From Amphibalanus amphitrite (lineage: Eukaryota; Arthropoda; Thecostraca; Balanomorpha; Balanidae): 64,000 nucleotides of DNA. Where the stretch lies: the NCBI RefSeq assembly GCF_019059575.1, contig NW_024881502.1, positions 620,001-684,000 on the forward strand, in the 5' to 3' direction. Shown here in pieces: positions 13,671 to 25,022 of the stretch. The notes under the pieces are model-generated. The model did not search any database and had not been told where the DNA came from. It was given only the letters and a program-made list of their open reading frames with translations. A program made the translations under genes and the position numbers. Position 1 is the stretch's first letter, and each line of letters begins with the position of its first letter.

Positions 13671-15880
13671 TCCCGAGTTGCGCACCGTCGCTCGGTTCGG
13701 GTCTGCCTCGCATCCAGAGCAGAAACCTATTGACAGTGTCAGCGTACTGGGATACAATTTGTTTTCATTTGTAGAGCCGACCGTGCCTGGAAAAATATCT
13801 GAAACGGCGGCGGACGGCAAATTGGGATCGAGTGTTGGCCGGAAGTTGTGACGTCCGAAGAGGCCATCGTTTCTGCATTGGCGCACGGTTACTGCCGCCA
13901 GGGCTGAGCTCGCTCCACACAATGGCGCTCGAAACAGTTGCAGACAGCTGTTCAGCTCGAGAGCCGTCCCAGCTCGCTCCAGACGACACGTGAAAGGCGT
14001 CCGCTCGCAGCCTGTCACCGACCCGGAAACCGAGTCCGTCAATATAAAGAATTATCGAAACAATTATCAGATTTAAAGGTCTGCAGTCTTGTCAATAACT
14101 TATGGTTATTGAGCGGTAAATTTGGTAAAACACTCGTATTGGCATTAATGGAAAAATTCAGGGCACTCTGGAATAAATGTGTTAATTCTGTTTCCAAATT
14201 TTAGTCAAGTAAAGTAGGTAAGCAGCCTGAAATTCATACGGTGATGGGTAGGAAGCAGGTGTTGTGGTGCACAATGCACATTGCAAATTTCAATGGTGTC
14301 GCCACCCGCGTACAATTTTTCACTGCGGTAGTGCACGCAGGAAATAAGCAATATGCATTTTGCAGGCGATGACACATTAACCCCGTTTCTGGGTGAACGA
14401 GCCGGTAGGGCGGGACACGTGCACGCCAGAATGGCCGCCGAGCATCCCGGCAGCCGGCGGCGCGCAGCAGCCATCACGACCTACAGCGGGACGATCACAG
14501 GCGTGACCTGCATGCCACTACAGGCGGGGCAGCGCGCCACGCCGACGGGCGGGCTGGGAGGGCCTCCGAGAGGCCTGCACGCGCCGCGCCCCAAAGGCAC
14601 CCGCGGGCGGCCAGCGTGGACCGCGAGCCGGGAGTCGGGGTCGTTAACTACGCATTAGATAGGTTAATTATAGTCACCGTGGGTTAATTACGATAGAAGG
14701 TAAATGAATGTGTGTAGGTACTTACATACCTGCATACATTCACTTATGCATACGTTAGTGACAATTTCAGGAAACACAATCCGGCGCATTTGAAATCATT
14801 GATTGAAGAAATTATTCAAAGAAACGATATTTGACCAAGCAATTACATTATGGCAATATAATCAATAATAAATTATCAGCAAAATAAGCCATGACATCGT
14901 TTCAAAATATTCCTCGTTGGATACCCAGTTCCGCTGCTACGCGAGCCCGACCCCATTGCTGGCTGTGACCACCCCTGCACAGCTCTGGTTGTGGTTGCCC
15001 CATGATGGATGGACTCTTGTGCTGTCGACCTCAAAATGGCGATCGCCACGGCGACAGGTGGTGCGGCGAATTTGGCGCATATCGTCCGTCGGCAGCCGGG
15101 GAGGCGGCGCCGCCCGGGCTCTCGGGTGCCGCGTCCTGCCGGGGTGGTCCCGACGCGATGGTCGGCTGGGCTGTCCCCGGCCGGCCTGCTGTCGGCGCCG
15201 ACAGACCCATTCGGCAACGACGACACCACGGTCGACCAAATTAATCCCTGGCAAATTGAGCGTCGCCGAACGGTTTGCAGCCACTGATAATGGCTTCTGC
15301 GAATCGAGCTTGGACTGGAGACGCGGGCCGACGTTCGGTCGCCGTCTACAAATTGATCGTGTAATTCCGGCGGCGACCGACGGTCCATGACACTCTTGCT
15401 CGGCTGTCTGTGTACGCCGGTCCTGGTATCTGAGACAATAGCCGTTTTTATGACGGGCTATCCGGCGAATGTACCTGATTTGACCAAATCTGCACCTAAT
15501 TTCTTTTACAGCAAATATCTTCATTTTATGAATTTATTTCATTGTTTTAATCGATGATGCTCTCTGACAAAATGACAAAGCACACTCAAAACTTTTTTAC
15601 TACCTCCTGGAGGATTCATTTTCATCAAACCAGCAAGATAAGAGTATATTGAAAGGGTAACTCTTTGCTACCATTATGTGCATAGTAACGGCACGTGGTT
15701 GATATGAACTTATTCGCCAGCGAAGAGTATTATTACCATGTAAATATCAATATTACTCTCACGATCCAGAACATCACGAAAACTCTTTCCTTTTGGGTAT
15801 CGTGACTCGTGTACAGATAGTCGTTTCATGCGTGGATCTTGTTTACCCTCGTGAAGATGATATTTGAAATGGAATCACTC
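13671..15880. other. No gene recognised; GC-rich islands at 14,400-14,650 and 15,030-15,400
   Basis: The two GC-rich islands are open in several frames but lack splice-supported exons or domains. The remainder is AT-rich. Confidence 0.35.
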
Positions 15881-15892
15881 AGCCAATCAGAA

Positions 15893-16056
15893 ACGAGATC
15901 GGCCGTTTGCGGTTTGAAGGCCGCGCGCATCTGTCAGTTTTCGGCCGTTGGTCTCCGAGAGCGGATGTGAGCAGTGTCGGTGCCGCGCGGCGTGGCCGTT
16001 GGTGATTGTGCTTGCGTGTTGTTCATCGCCTATAGAGCCTCTGTGGACATTTTATT
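15893..16056 (+). promoter_or_regulatory. Candidate TATA-less promoter and 5' exon
   Basis: A CCAAT box inside AGCCAATCAG (15,893-15,897) precedes a CpG-rich stretch with a TCAGT initiator at 15,934-15,938. A splice-donor match, ATTTTATT|GTAAGT, follows with the exon edge at 16,056. A further acceptor/donor pair could bound a tiny exon near 16,121-16,153. No downstream coding exon was found, so the gene served is unknown; the reading is inference from motif spacing. Confidence 0.25.
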
Positions 16057-16589
16057 GTAAGTACCGATGTGCTAGAGCATTGCATGCCGCTGAGTGGTGT
16101 TAATTTGACCTGGTTAACAGGACCCCGTGCACGGCCACGTGGCCTATAGGTTGTGAGTACGTACATTAATTTTGTTGTGATGCTACAAGTTTATGCATTT
16201 TGTTGGTGACTTTGAAAAAGCCTTGCACTGTAGTGATCCAGTCTCATTATCTCACGCATACGGGCGACCACCCAGGAACGCCGTCGCTCTCTTCAAATAT
16301 TGTGCGCTGTGCCTTATCCAATATGAGGGCGCTGAATGTCTTGTATTCACATTCAAAGTGCATTCAAGTTGTATCGTGGTGTTTATTTACCGCGCTTGTG
16401 CATTGCTGAACGCTTCGTATAAATTCGTATGCATAAGTGGAGAGTCTGACAATGTTCATTGCTGGTGTGCCCCTCGTATTGTTTGTACGGAAGCCAAATA
16501 TACATTGTTGCTCTTGAAGCATGTTTTTTTAGTTGGTGAGCTCCGGTTAACAGAAGCTTCGTGAAGCTTCTGAAGCAAGCGTCTGTGAG

Positions 16590-16980
16590 TCTGTTACCAT
16601 CCTCTGGGGGGTTTACACTAAAGGAAAGAGTAAACATTACCATGTGACAAAGGGTAGGCCAGAAGAATACACTCTCTGTAGGAGGGTAAAGCACAGAGTA
16701 GATGATGCGTTACTCCCTAGAAAAGGGTTCCGTTTAAGATTTACCCTTTCAAAGAGTGTAACCCAAAAAATGTTACACTCTAGACAAGAGTAAATCAAAA
16801 GAGTTTACCATTCAGAAGATGGTAAAAAACGTCTGTATGTCATGTTACCCCTCCCTGGCGAGTTTACTCTTCATGAAAGAGTAAAATTTACCATCTGGAA
16901 GGTGGTAAAAAACGTCTGTGTGTCAAGCTACCATGCTATGGCGGGTTTACCCTTCAGGAAATGGTAAAAAAGTTTTCAGT
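16590..16980. repeat. Array of short hairpins, TTTACC...GGTAAA
   Basis: At least five imperfect palindromes of about 23 bp follow each other, such as TTTACTCTTC-AT-GAAAGAGTAAA, TTTACCATCT...GGTGGTAAA and TTTACCCTTC...ATGGTAAA. They are set in a diverged tandem unit carrying AAACGTCTGTGTGTCA and GTTACC...CTATGGCGGG. Each would form a short stem. No frame runs through the array. Confidence 0.7.
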
Positions 16981-17236
16981 GCAGGCATATAAGCAATTAG
17001 TGCAGCCCTAGCTGATAGCTGCTGAGAGACACACTGAAGCTGATTTGACCAAATCTGCACCTATTCTGTACCAGATGTGCACCAAATGTGTACCTACCAG
17101 ATGGCCGTCGTGAAGACGGCTAGTATGTGGCTGTCTGTGTCCCGGTATCTGGTGACAGGACGTGACAGTCGCCAATAGGCAGACAGCCGGAATAACTGCG
17201 GGGTTACGGGGCAGACCGGTCCAATGGAGCTGTCCC

Positions 17237-18656
17237 GGACAGCAGGGACCGGGGGGGGGGGGGTACAGGCTGGTCCCAAACAGCAGGGACCGGGGGTACA
17301 GGCCGGTCCCGGACAGCAGAGACCGGGGGTACAGGCTGGCCCGGACAGCAGGGACCGGGGGTACAGGCTGGTCGTCCCGAACAGCAGGGACCGGGGGTAC
17401 AGGCTGGTCCCGGACAGCAGGGACCGGGGGGGTACAGGCTGGTCCCGGACAGCAGGGACCGGGGGTACAGGCTGGTCCGGGCGGCAGGGACCGGGGGAGG
17501 AGGCTGGTCACGGACAGCAGGGACCGGGGGTACAGGCTGGTCCCGGACAGCAGACCGGGGGGACAGGCTGGTCCCGGACAGCAGGGACCGGGGGTACAGG
17601 CTGGTCCCGGACAGCAGGGACCGGGGGGAGGAGGAGGCTGGTCCCGGACAGCAGACCGGGGGGACAGGCTGGTCCCGGACAGCAGGGACCGGGGGGAGGA
17701 GGAGGCTGGTCCCGGACAGCAGGGACCGGGGGTACAGGCTGGTCCCGGACAGCAGGGACCGGGGGTACAGGCTGGTCCCGGACAGCAGGGACCGGGGGGT
17801 ACAGGCTGGTCCCGGACAGCAGGGACCGGGGGGTACAGGCTGGTCCCGGACAGCAGGGACCGGGGGTACAGGCTGGTCCCGGACAGCAGGGACCGGGGGT
17901 ACAGGCTGGTCCCGGACAGCAGGGACCGGGGGTACAGGCTGGTCCCGGACAGCAGGGACCGGGGGGACAGGCTGGTCCCGGACAGCAGGGACCGGGGGGA
18001 GGAGGAGGCTGGTCCCGGACAGCAGGGACCGGGGGTACAGGCTGGTCCCGGACAGCAGGGACCGGGGGTACAGGCTGGTCCCGGACAGCAGGGACCGGGG
18101 GGACAGGCTGGTCCCGGACAGCAGGGACCGGGGGGAGGAGGAGGCTGGTCCCGGACAGCAGGGACCGGGGGTACAGGCTGGTCCCGGACAGCAGGGACCG
18201 GGGGTACAGGCTGGTCCCGGACAGCAGGGACCGGGGGGTACAGGCTGGTCCCGGACAGCAGGGACCGGGGGTACAGGCTGGTCCCGGACAGCAGGGACCG
18301 GGGGGTACAGGCTGGTCCCGCGGATAGCAGGGACCGGGGGTACAGGCTGGTCTCGGACAGCAGGGACCGGGGGTACAGGCTGGTCCCGGACAGCAGGGAC
18401 CGGGGGGAGGCTGGTCCCAGACAGCAGGGACCGGGGGTACAGGCTGGTCCCGGACAGCGGGGACCGGGGGTACAGGCTGGTCCCGGACAGCAGGGACCGG
18501 GTGGGGAGGAGGCTGGTCACGGACAGCACGGACCGGGTGGGGAGGAGGCTGGTCCCGGACAGCACGGACCGGGGGTACAGGCTGGTCCCGGACAGCAGGG
18601 ACCGGGGGTACAGGCTGGTCCCGGACAGCAGGGACCCGGGGGGAGGAGGAGGCTGG
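17237..18656. repeat. 33-bp minisatellite, about 43 copies
   Basis: About 1.4 kb of a GC-rich unit whose core is GGTCCCGGACAGCAGGGACC followed by GGGGGTACAGGCT (33 bp). Variants replace TACAG with GAGGAGG or drop a few bases. Both strands stay open for hundreds of codons because the unit has no stops; one frame reads GPGQQGPGVQA repeatedly. Indels that are not multiples of three make any single reading switch among three peptide registers, so coding is unlikely. Confidence 0.93.
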
Positions 18657-18990
18657 TCATGGCGGCAGGGGTCACGGGGTAGGCTCCGGGTCACCTCCGT
18701 TCCGTCGTTTTCATCCTCAGGATACTGAAATCCTTCTCCTCCAAGCAACTCATGCGGGCTGCTCCCTTGGAGCGGCACCGCTGCTCCCGGGGGAGCGCAC
18801 TCCGCAGCTGGGTGCAGAGAGTACTTGGGGGAACTGGTCGGCCTGTCCATTCGAACGGGCTCAGCCCCGGGGACTCTCTAGGGTGTCTGCCCAGACCAAT
18901 GTCTCCCCCTAATTCCTATCATCCCTCCGGCTCTGAAATGGTCTTGTCAGACCGAAAGGGCTTAACTAACCCAACAAAACAAACAAACAG

Positions 18991-19148
18991 GGTTGGCTGG
19001 TCCGGGCGGCAGGGACCAGCGGTTTGGCTGGTCCGGGCGGCAGGGACCAGCGGGCTGGCTGGTCCGGGCGGCGGGGGCCAGCGGGCTGGCTGCCGTTCGG
19101 GCGGCAGGGACCAGCGGGTTGGCTGGTCCGGGCGGCAGGGGCCAGCGG
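18991..19148. repeat. 31-bp minisatellite, 5 copies
   Basis: Units around GGCTGGTCCGGGCGGCAGGG start at 18,995, 19,026, 19,057 and onward at exactly 31 bp. The unit shares GGTCC and CAGGGACC segments with the preceding 33-bp array and may derive from it. Confidence 0.88.
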
Positions 19149-19156
19149 CAGCGGCC

Positions 19157-19345
19157 TGCTCCGTCTGCTCTGATCAGGGCCCCTCCCTGCTCCGTCTGCT
19201 CTGATCAGGGCCCCTCCCTGCTCCGTCTGCTCTGATCAGGGCCCCTCCCTGCTCCGTCTGCTCTGATCAGGGCCCCTCCCTGCTCCGTCTGCTCTGATCA
19301 GGGCCCCTCCCTGCTCTGTCTGCTCTGATCAAGGCCCCTCCCTGC
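19157..19345. repeat. 31-bp minisatellite, about 6 copies
   Basis: A second 31-bp unit, starting TGCTCCGTCTGCTCTGATCA and followed by GGGCCCCTCCC, repeats about six times next to the previous array but is unrelated in sequence. Confidence 0.92.
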
Positions 19346-19472
19346 TCTGATCCCGGTCAGGGCCGGTCCGAGTGGCTGCGATCAGCGGGCGGATCGGGAC
19401 GACCTCTGCCGACTCAGCCGGCGCGGCGGTCGCCCGCCGCTGACTCCGCGGCCGACGTCAAATTATCGCCTC

Positions 19473-19510
19473 TATATTAAGGTGACCACGTCCGCTTGTG
19501 CCCCGTCAGT
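19473..19510 (+). promoter_or_regulatory. Candidate TATA/Inr core promoter
   Basis: TATATTAA at 19,473-19,480 lies about 30 bp upstream of TCAGT at 19,506-19,510, the arthropod initiator, with A+1 at about 19,508. The spacing from the TATA start to +1 (35 bp) is slightly long but usable. The small secreted ORF follows 110 bp downstream. Confidence 0.45.
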
Positions 19511-19620
19511 TCCCAATACGAGTTACAACTGCAGATATCTGCGAGTCGCAATCAGCGGCATCTAAATGAACAAAGTTGTATTGGCTCCGGACCCACCCAG
19601 CCGATTTTCTCAGAAAGTTA

Positions 19621-19764
19621 ATGGAACGATTTCGCGGGATGCAATTTATTGCCCTGCTGCTGATTCAGTTGTTCATTTTCTTTTGCCTCCGAGTTAAAGC
19701 CCATGGACATAGCAGTTATCATGTTGTGAAGACCAGATATAGGTACAGTCCACAGCAGAAGTAA
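19621..19764 (+). CDS. Small ORF with signal peptide, possible secreted peptide
   Basis: A 47-codon frame from ATG 19,621 to TAA encodes a basic start (MERFRG), a strongly hydrophobic stretch (MQFIALLLIQLFIFFCL), a likely cleavage region around VKAHG, then a short basic tail with HSSYHVVKTRYRYSPQQK. This is signal-peptide architecture. An inner in-frame ATG at 19,639 has better start context. An ATG at 19,566 opens a different frame and could be an upstream ORF. At the 3' end the sequence AGAA|GTAATG could be a splice donor, so this may be only the first coding exon of a longer precursor. A TATA/Inr promoter lies just upstream. No family is recognised. Confidence 0.35.
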   Translation: MERFRGMQFIALLLIQLFIFFCLRVKAHGHSSYHVVKTRYRYSPQQK

Positions 19765-19995
19765 TGTGGGGTTTCAGTCATGGGTATGTTCTGCTTATGA
19801 AGCTTAGGAACGATTAGCCAGACTACAATGAAACTTTGAATGTAGCTTATATGTATGTATCGTCACCCTTGCAGCTGCAACTTCAGCTATTGACATCTTC
19901 TTTTCGATCACTCCGCATTAAACAATCGCCAGTCAAAGCCAACAGTTTAGATTGGTAAAACCCTACATTAGGTACTTTAGCGGTGGGCTGTACAT

Positions 19996-21343
19996 CATGG
20001 GTGGAGCTTTTCCAGGAAAGTTGGTGGGGCAAAAAGTTGTCAAACCTACAATGTCCGATTGCCCCACATTGCCCCCCCTCGCCGGCCGAGGGGGGGGGGG
20101 GCGGGTGCCGCCCCCCCCCCCATAGGTTTTTTTTCGCGATAGCTCCAAACACGCTGGCGATAGAGAGCTGAAACTTGGCATACCTGACCTTTGATCCAAG
20201 CCACATCTTTTGACACCAACCGCATTTTTGGGTCAGGTCAGGTCTTTGACCTATGACGTCATAAGTGAACCTCTGCACGGTCTTCAGATGTCGCAACTTC
20301 GCAACGCCCTCACTGCCAGAGGAGATGTCACAGGGAAATGAAACTTGCAGGATCTAGTATCCATTATGAGTCCCACAACTTGTATATCTCGGATTTTTCC
20401 TAAAGGTCATATGAGGTCAGGTCATTTTCGTGACCTCACCATTATAAGTCAATGGGGAAAAATTCAAACTGCTATTCTGGCGCCGGGAACGATTTCCAAC
20501 TATCTCAAGCACACAGAATCGTGATTTTATGCACTCCTTGCAAGGTTAGATGCGTCACTTTTGCAATGTTGACCTTGCGTGACGTCATTTATGACGTCAT
20601 CAAGGTCATATTAGTTTTTCGTCAATAACTCTTGATCAAATTGAGCTAGCGAGTCGGAAAAGCCACCAATGGACTCAGGAAGACCTGCCGAATCGAATGA
20701 TATGCGACATGACCCCTTTCGACCAACTTCGTGACCTGGGGGTGCTGACCTGACCTTGACCTGAGGTCAACACCCCAAGTTGACCTAACCCGGACAAAAA
20801 GTATATCATTCGACGCGCCTGAGCGAGACGAATACGATGCTGCCAAAATCGGCGCTCTGCGGCCGTTTTTTGCGAAGTTATTCACCAAAAACTGAACCGT
20901 ACCTTGGGGCACTTGACCTGACCTCAGAGGTCACCGGTTGACCTAGGACCTTAAAATCGGGTACCAATCTCTGCGTCTCGTAACGGCGCACACGCTCGTT
21001 TTTTCCGCGACGCGCTAGCTCCACCAGGGGCGAAACGGCGAGGGGGGGGGGTCGTACCCGCCCCCCCCCCCCCCTCGGCCGGCGCGTATGTAGAAAACCA
21101 ATAGGTCCGGCGAGGGTTAAGTTAGATAAAATTCAACAATGAATCAATTCTTTTCATTACAGAGATAATATTTTGCATTACACAGACATTTCAAAGCTCC
21201 TCAATGCGAAAAACATAGGTTTGCTAAGCAGTTAAGTCCTGCAAATCGGCTTAAGTTGGTGGGGCAAAACGCTTATTGGTGGGGCAAAATGGCAAGTTGG
21301 TGGGGCAGGCGCCCCACCAAGTGAATAGGAAGCTCCACCCCTG
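19996..21343. mobile_element. hAT-type element, split by a nested TTAA element
   Basis: An 8-bp duplication CTGTACAT lies at 19,988-19,995 and 21,344-21,351. The left end reads CATGGGTGGAGCTTTTCC and the right end, reversed, CAGGGGTGGAGCTTCCT; both continue into copies of AGTTGGTGGGGCAAAA. An 8-bp duplication and CAGGGG-type ends are typical of hAT. Most of its length is the nested element at 20,076-21,116. No transposase is seen. A fragment of the same subterminal repeat occurs at about 32,392-32,408. Confidence 0.83.
20076..21116. mobile_element. TTAA-type element, TIR CCCTCGCCGG (copy 1)
   Basis: The left end is CCCTCGCCGGCCGAGGGG with a G-run/C-run hairpin; the right end is the matching C-rich hairpin and CCGGCGAGGG followed by TTAA at 21,117-21,120. 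The left flank is ATTGCCCC rather than TTAA, so that duplication has been lost or altered. Almost every base matches the copy at 48,758-49,791, including long TGACCTGACC stretches, TGACGTCATTTATGACGTCA and the right module CGCTAGCTCCACCAGGGGCG. It has no coding capacity. Confidence 0.87.
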
Positions 21344-21468
21344 CTGTACATCAGTCTCATAACATAGTTGCACTTCATTGTGCTTGGGTAAAACATAAAA
21401 TAGAGTGTAAAATGTAGGTACCGGCGAAACCCTCGACCAGCCAGGTGAGGTTGATGCAACCCCCTTAA

Positions 21469-22283
21469 CCCTGTTAGGGGGGGGGGGGCAAACGCCCCCC
21501 TCTGTCCTCTTCCGTAGATATCTCCAAAACAACTGCAATTATCGTCACAAAACTTTCAGGACCCCTCCGGGCATCAATTCTACACATTGTGACCAAAATT
21601 GTTTCCAAAAGCTATGACACAAATGACGTCAGAATAACGTCATGTTCTGCCATCTTCGACCCAAAAAAGGTTTCACGGGAAGGGCTGTCAGGCCAACAGC
21701 TTTGAAGATACAAAAAAAAAGTATCGACATAAAAGGTGTGGAATTAACAGAACTATAAAACTGCTGTATCGTATTTTTGAAATTTTCGTCCTCAAAACCG
21801 AAAAAGGTAATTTGGTATACAAGCCAAAAATGAAAAATAAATCGACTTTTGAAAAACGGAGTACCTATATATGATAGTCCCTATCGTCTTCTGTCTACAT
21901 ACCAAATTTGAGATATACTTCTGACCTTTTTTTATGCCTCTTTTTATAGTTACCTCTTGCTGGCCAAGTTATAGCGAAAAAAAAAAATATGTTCAAATTG
22001 ATGACGTCAAATTTTCAAACTCAATTTTTAGCAATTCTATACCACGTAGCGCAAAACAAAGACCACCTGATTAGACTCTCCGTGACAAGCTGCATCAAAT
22101 CTATACCTATTTCATGCAAAATATCAACTTTGAAATTTGACCTAATTTGACCTGACTTTGCCCTGGCCTTCACCAGAACATAGCCTAAACTGACCCCAAA
22201 GTTTGCCTGATCTAAATAATCGCATTTGTCAAGTAAAATGGACCATGGAACATTCATCACGCGATACTTTCATATTGTCACCC
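21469..22283. mobile_element. TTAA-type element, right-truncated
   Basis: TTAA at 21,465-21,468 is followed by CCCTGTTAGGGGG and a G/C hairpin. The interior matches the element at 26,861-28,023 in order: CAGGACCCCTCCGGGCATCA, a TGACGTCA-type site, and ACATGACGTCAAATTTTC-like and TGGACCAT-containing segments. Homology ends at about 22,283, where a 30-bp hairpin (ACCCTCGGCACC/GGTGCCGAGGGT-like) replaces the rest, so the right third is missing. Confidence 0.75.
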
Positions 22284-23061
22284 TCGGCACCTTGATGCCG
22301 AGGGTGACTTGAAATGGCTCCTTTGATTTTGGCATTTTAAAATTAGCCCTATGGGCGTTGCATGGAAAGAATAGGACCAAAAGTCGGCAGTGCAAAAGTC
22401 GGCATTATCATGACATTTATGCTACCCTCATTATCGTAAATATAGGAGGTAAGGTTATTATGTTCAGTGCCCCTGGTGTAAAACTGAACTGCGGCGTTGA
22501 GTGTTCATCTCCGAGCTGGACCGCTGGTACCGGCCCCTGCCCTCGTGATCACGGTGTCAATTTATCGGCCGGCTCCGTTCCGTGGTAACCGCCCCCTATT
22601 GTCGCAGGACCGGCAAGCCGTAGTCACTAGCCTACCTGTAACGTATTCGTCTTTTGTGACGTCATCGTGTTAATTGTGCCCATTTTCTGAGGAAATCTCT
22701 TTATAATAACTATTTTTGGGGGGATATTTCGTAAGATTCGAAATCACTTTTACGAAAAAACATAATTTCACTGTTTAAACCTATGCCTACATTAAATGCT
22801 TTTCTTTACTACTGAAGTTCACATCATGCAGTCAGCATCTTCTCGTGACGCCACCTCATATTTATCGCCATGCCTCTCGGCAGAACAGGACCTGACCTTT
22901 TCTCGCAGGCCAGGACCTACGGTTGGCCGACCAGCCGTGGCCGAAGTACTCGTAAGGAGAGGAGGGCTCCAAGTGTCGCTGATAGAACAGGATTGAGGCC
23001 TCAGCCACGAATAATGAAACGGAGTTGATACACTTTAGGCTCACCTTGGCACCAAACTAGG
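22284..23061. other. No feature recognised
   Basis: Mixed sequence. An open frame at 22,796-22,996 has no domain or splice support. Confidence 0.35.
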
Positions 23062-23063
23062 TA

Positions 23064-24645
23064 CCGTAAAGTGGGGCTATTTGAGACAGTGGGGCTATTT
23101 GAGACAGTAAGGTAATGGTATAGTAAAATCGCTGTAAAATGAAAACCGTTTGATGTTTTTTCGTCATTTTTGCTTAAGCTGATGTGGAATTGAACAATGA
23201 ATGCTCTGAATAACCTTTTTGAAAATTTCGAAAAGTTCTGAAAGAAATTTGCAATAAAATACGAAATACAGAAAAACGCACAATTGAGGTTGCTCGAAAA
23301 GGACCCCTACTTGCAGCTTAAAAAAGTTGAAGTTATAACAGCTTCGCCACTGTATCTATCGCTACTACCTTTTTGCTTATAGGTTAAGCACATTTTTCAT
23401 GAAAATATTATATATTGTTAACGGTACTGCCGATTGCGTAACCCATTGTCTCAGAATCCCGATGATGCCCACCTGGTCAAACCTCAACGGATATGCCAAA
23501 AAGCTGATGATAACGGTGATGCGATGCACCCGAGAAGACTTACCGCCATCTACCTGAAGTGCATCGAACGTTCGACATAAGCAACACCGGTGAATCGGTC
23601 GTGGTCATAAACGTGCAGTGGGTTCATTGTAGGTACTTTTAGCAGCAAGCAATATTTACATGTTCGTAGTGTAACATAATAACCCTTTAGCTGGTGACCA
23701 AACTAGTTATTCTGATGAATATGTGCTTAAAATGTGCTTCATCAGTCACTGACTCATTCGACAATCAACATATGTCTACCTTGGTTGACCAAAAAACACC
23801 ATCGAATGTTACTTAACACATGAACGTACTGTTAGGTGAGCCTATCCAAGTACTTGATGTGGTAGGGTAACCGGCCAATTGATACGGCATGCAGCGATCG
23901 AGGAAAATCGGCATAAAATCAAAACCGTTAAACATTTTTCTGTTATTTCTTCGCATGGAGATGTACAATGGAACAAACAATCATGCAGACCATTCACTCA
24001 AATGTTTTGGGAAACCTTTTGCCTTGTTTGATTCATTACAGTGTGCTTCATAAGGTAGCGAGACTGTCTCAAATAGCCCCACCGACTTTCGGTATATCTG
24101 TTTTCACGTCACCGGGGCTATATACAAAAACTTACTTTCAAAATTTTACTGTCGATGACTTTAAAATAGTCCTTGATGATCATCCTGTCAGTTTAAAAGC
24201 TATGGGTCACATCATATTATGATAGCCTTAGCATATAGTGATGCAATTTTATACCCTACCGAAATGAAGTGTCCTACGAAAAAGGAAAAGATTGAATATA
24301 AAGGTCATATAACAGTCTTTGAAAAAACAATTTTTGCCAAAATGATCAAAATTCAATTTCCAAATGCATGGCGTTTAAAAAATTATCTCTAGCGTGACCG
24401 ATTTTCTTTAATTTCCTTGCAACTAAAACTGTCTCAAATAGCCCCACCCTATGGGGCTATTTGAGACAGGCTTTAACATAAAAAATAACCTCAGTCATTA
24501 TTGCTAGCTGAACAAAAATACACCTATATGAAAGAGCTCACAGAGAACTACATTTTTGCAATTTACATGCTATAAGAAATATGAGCCGTCTTAAAGAGAG
24601 AGGCCAAAAACTGTAAAATCCGTTTCAAATAGCCCCACTTTACGG
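23064..24645. mobile_element. TA-flanked element with repeated GGGGCTATTTGAGACAG
   Basis: The ends are inverted copies of CCGTAAAGTGGGGCTATTTG flanked by TA at 23,062-23,063 and 24,646-24,647, as in Tc1/mariner/pogo-type elements. GGGGCTATTTGAGACAG occurs at least five more times in both orientations: about 23,091, near 24,064, and as a facing pair at about 24,430-24,470. No transposase could be recognised, so it is taken as non-autonomous, about 1.58 kb. Confidence 0.75.
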
Positions 24646-24647
24646 TA

Positions 24648-25018
24648 CTTGATAAATAACAAAAAAAAAACTGATTAACTCTTGGAGTTACGGTATAATC
24701 GAAACCTGTGAAGATTGCATGCGTGGTCGAAGAAGGCAGCTGAGTACATAGGCACGCACAAACCGTCTGGTGAGAGGCGCCCGTCCTTAGTGAGCTGCAG
24801 CCTTGTGCCCGGCGGCGTCCCGGGCACTCGGTAGCGGGCCGACGATATACTGCCCTCTGCCACCCCCCCCCCCCACGGGGGTGGCAGAGGGCCACCCCTC
24901 CCTCCTCCCCTCCCTGCTCGTGCAGCCAGCCGTCACAGTCGGTGCAAAGTGGGCCCTGCGCGCCATCCATTTCAGTTGGCGCTGAAATGCCAAACACAAG
25001 TCGTCTCTCATTTGCGGC
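24648..25018. other. No gene; C-rich inverted repeat at 24,858-24,892
   Basis: GTGGCAGAGGGC and its complement GCCCTCTGCCAC flank a C-run, giving a short hairpin. Nothing else is recognised. Confidence 0.4.
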
Positions 25019-25022
25019 TTAA

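Noticed and set aside
17162-18850. Frames of about 500 residues on both strands resembling silk or collagen (GPGQQ) and a Pro-rich protein
   Set aside because: Both arise from the same stop-free 33-bp satellite, and the peptide register changes several times through indels that are not multiples of three.
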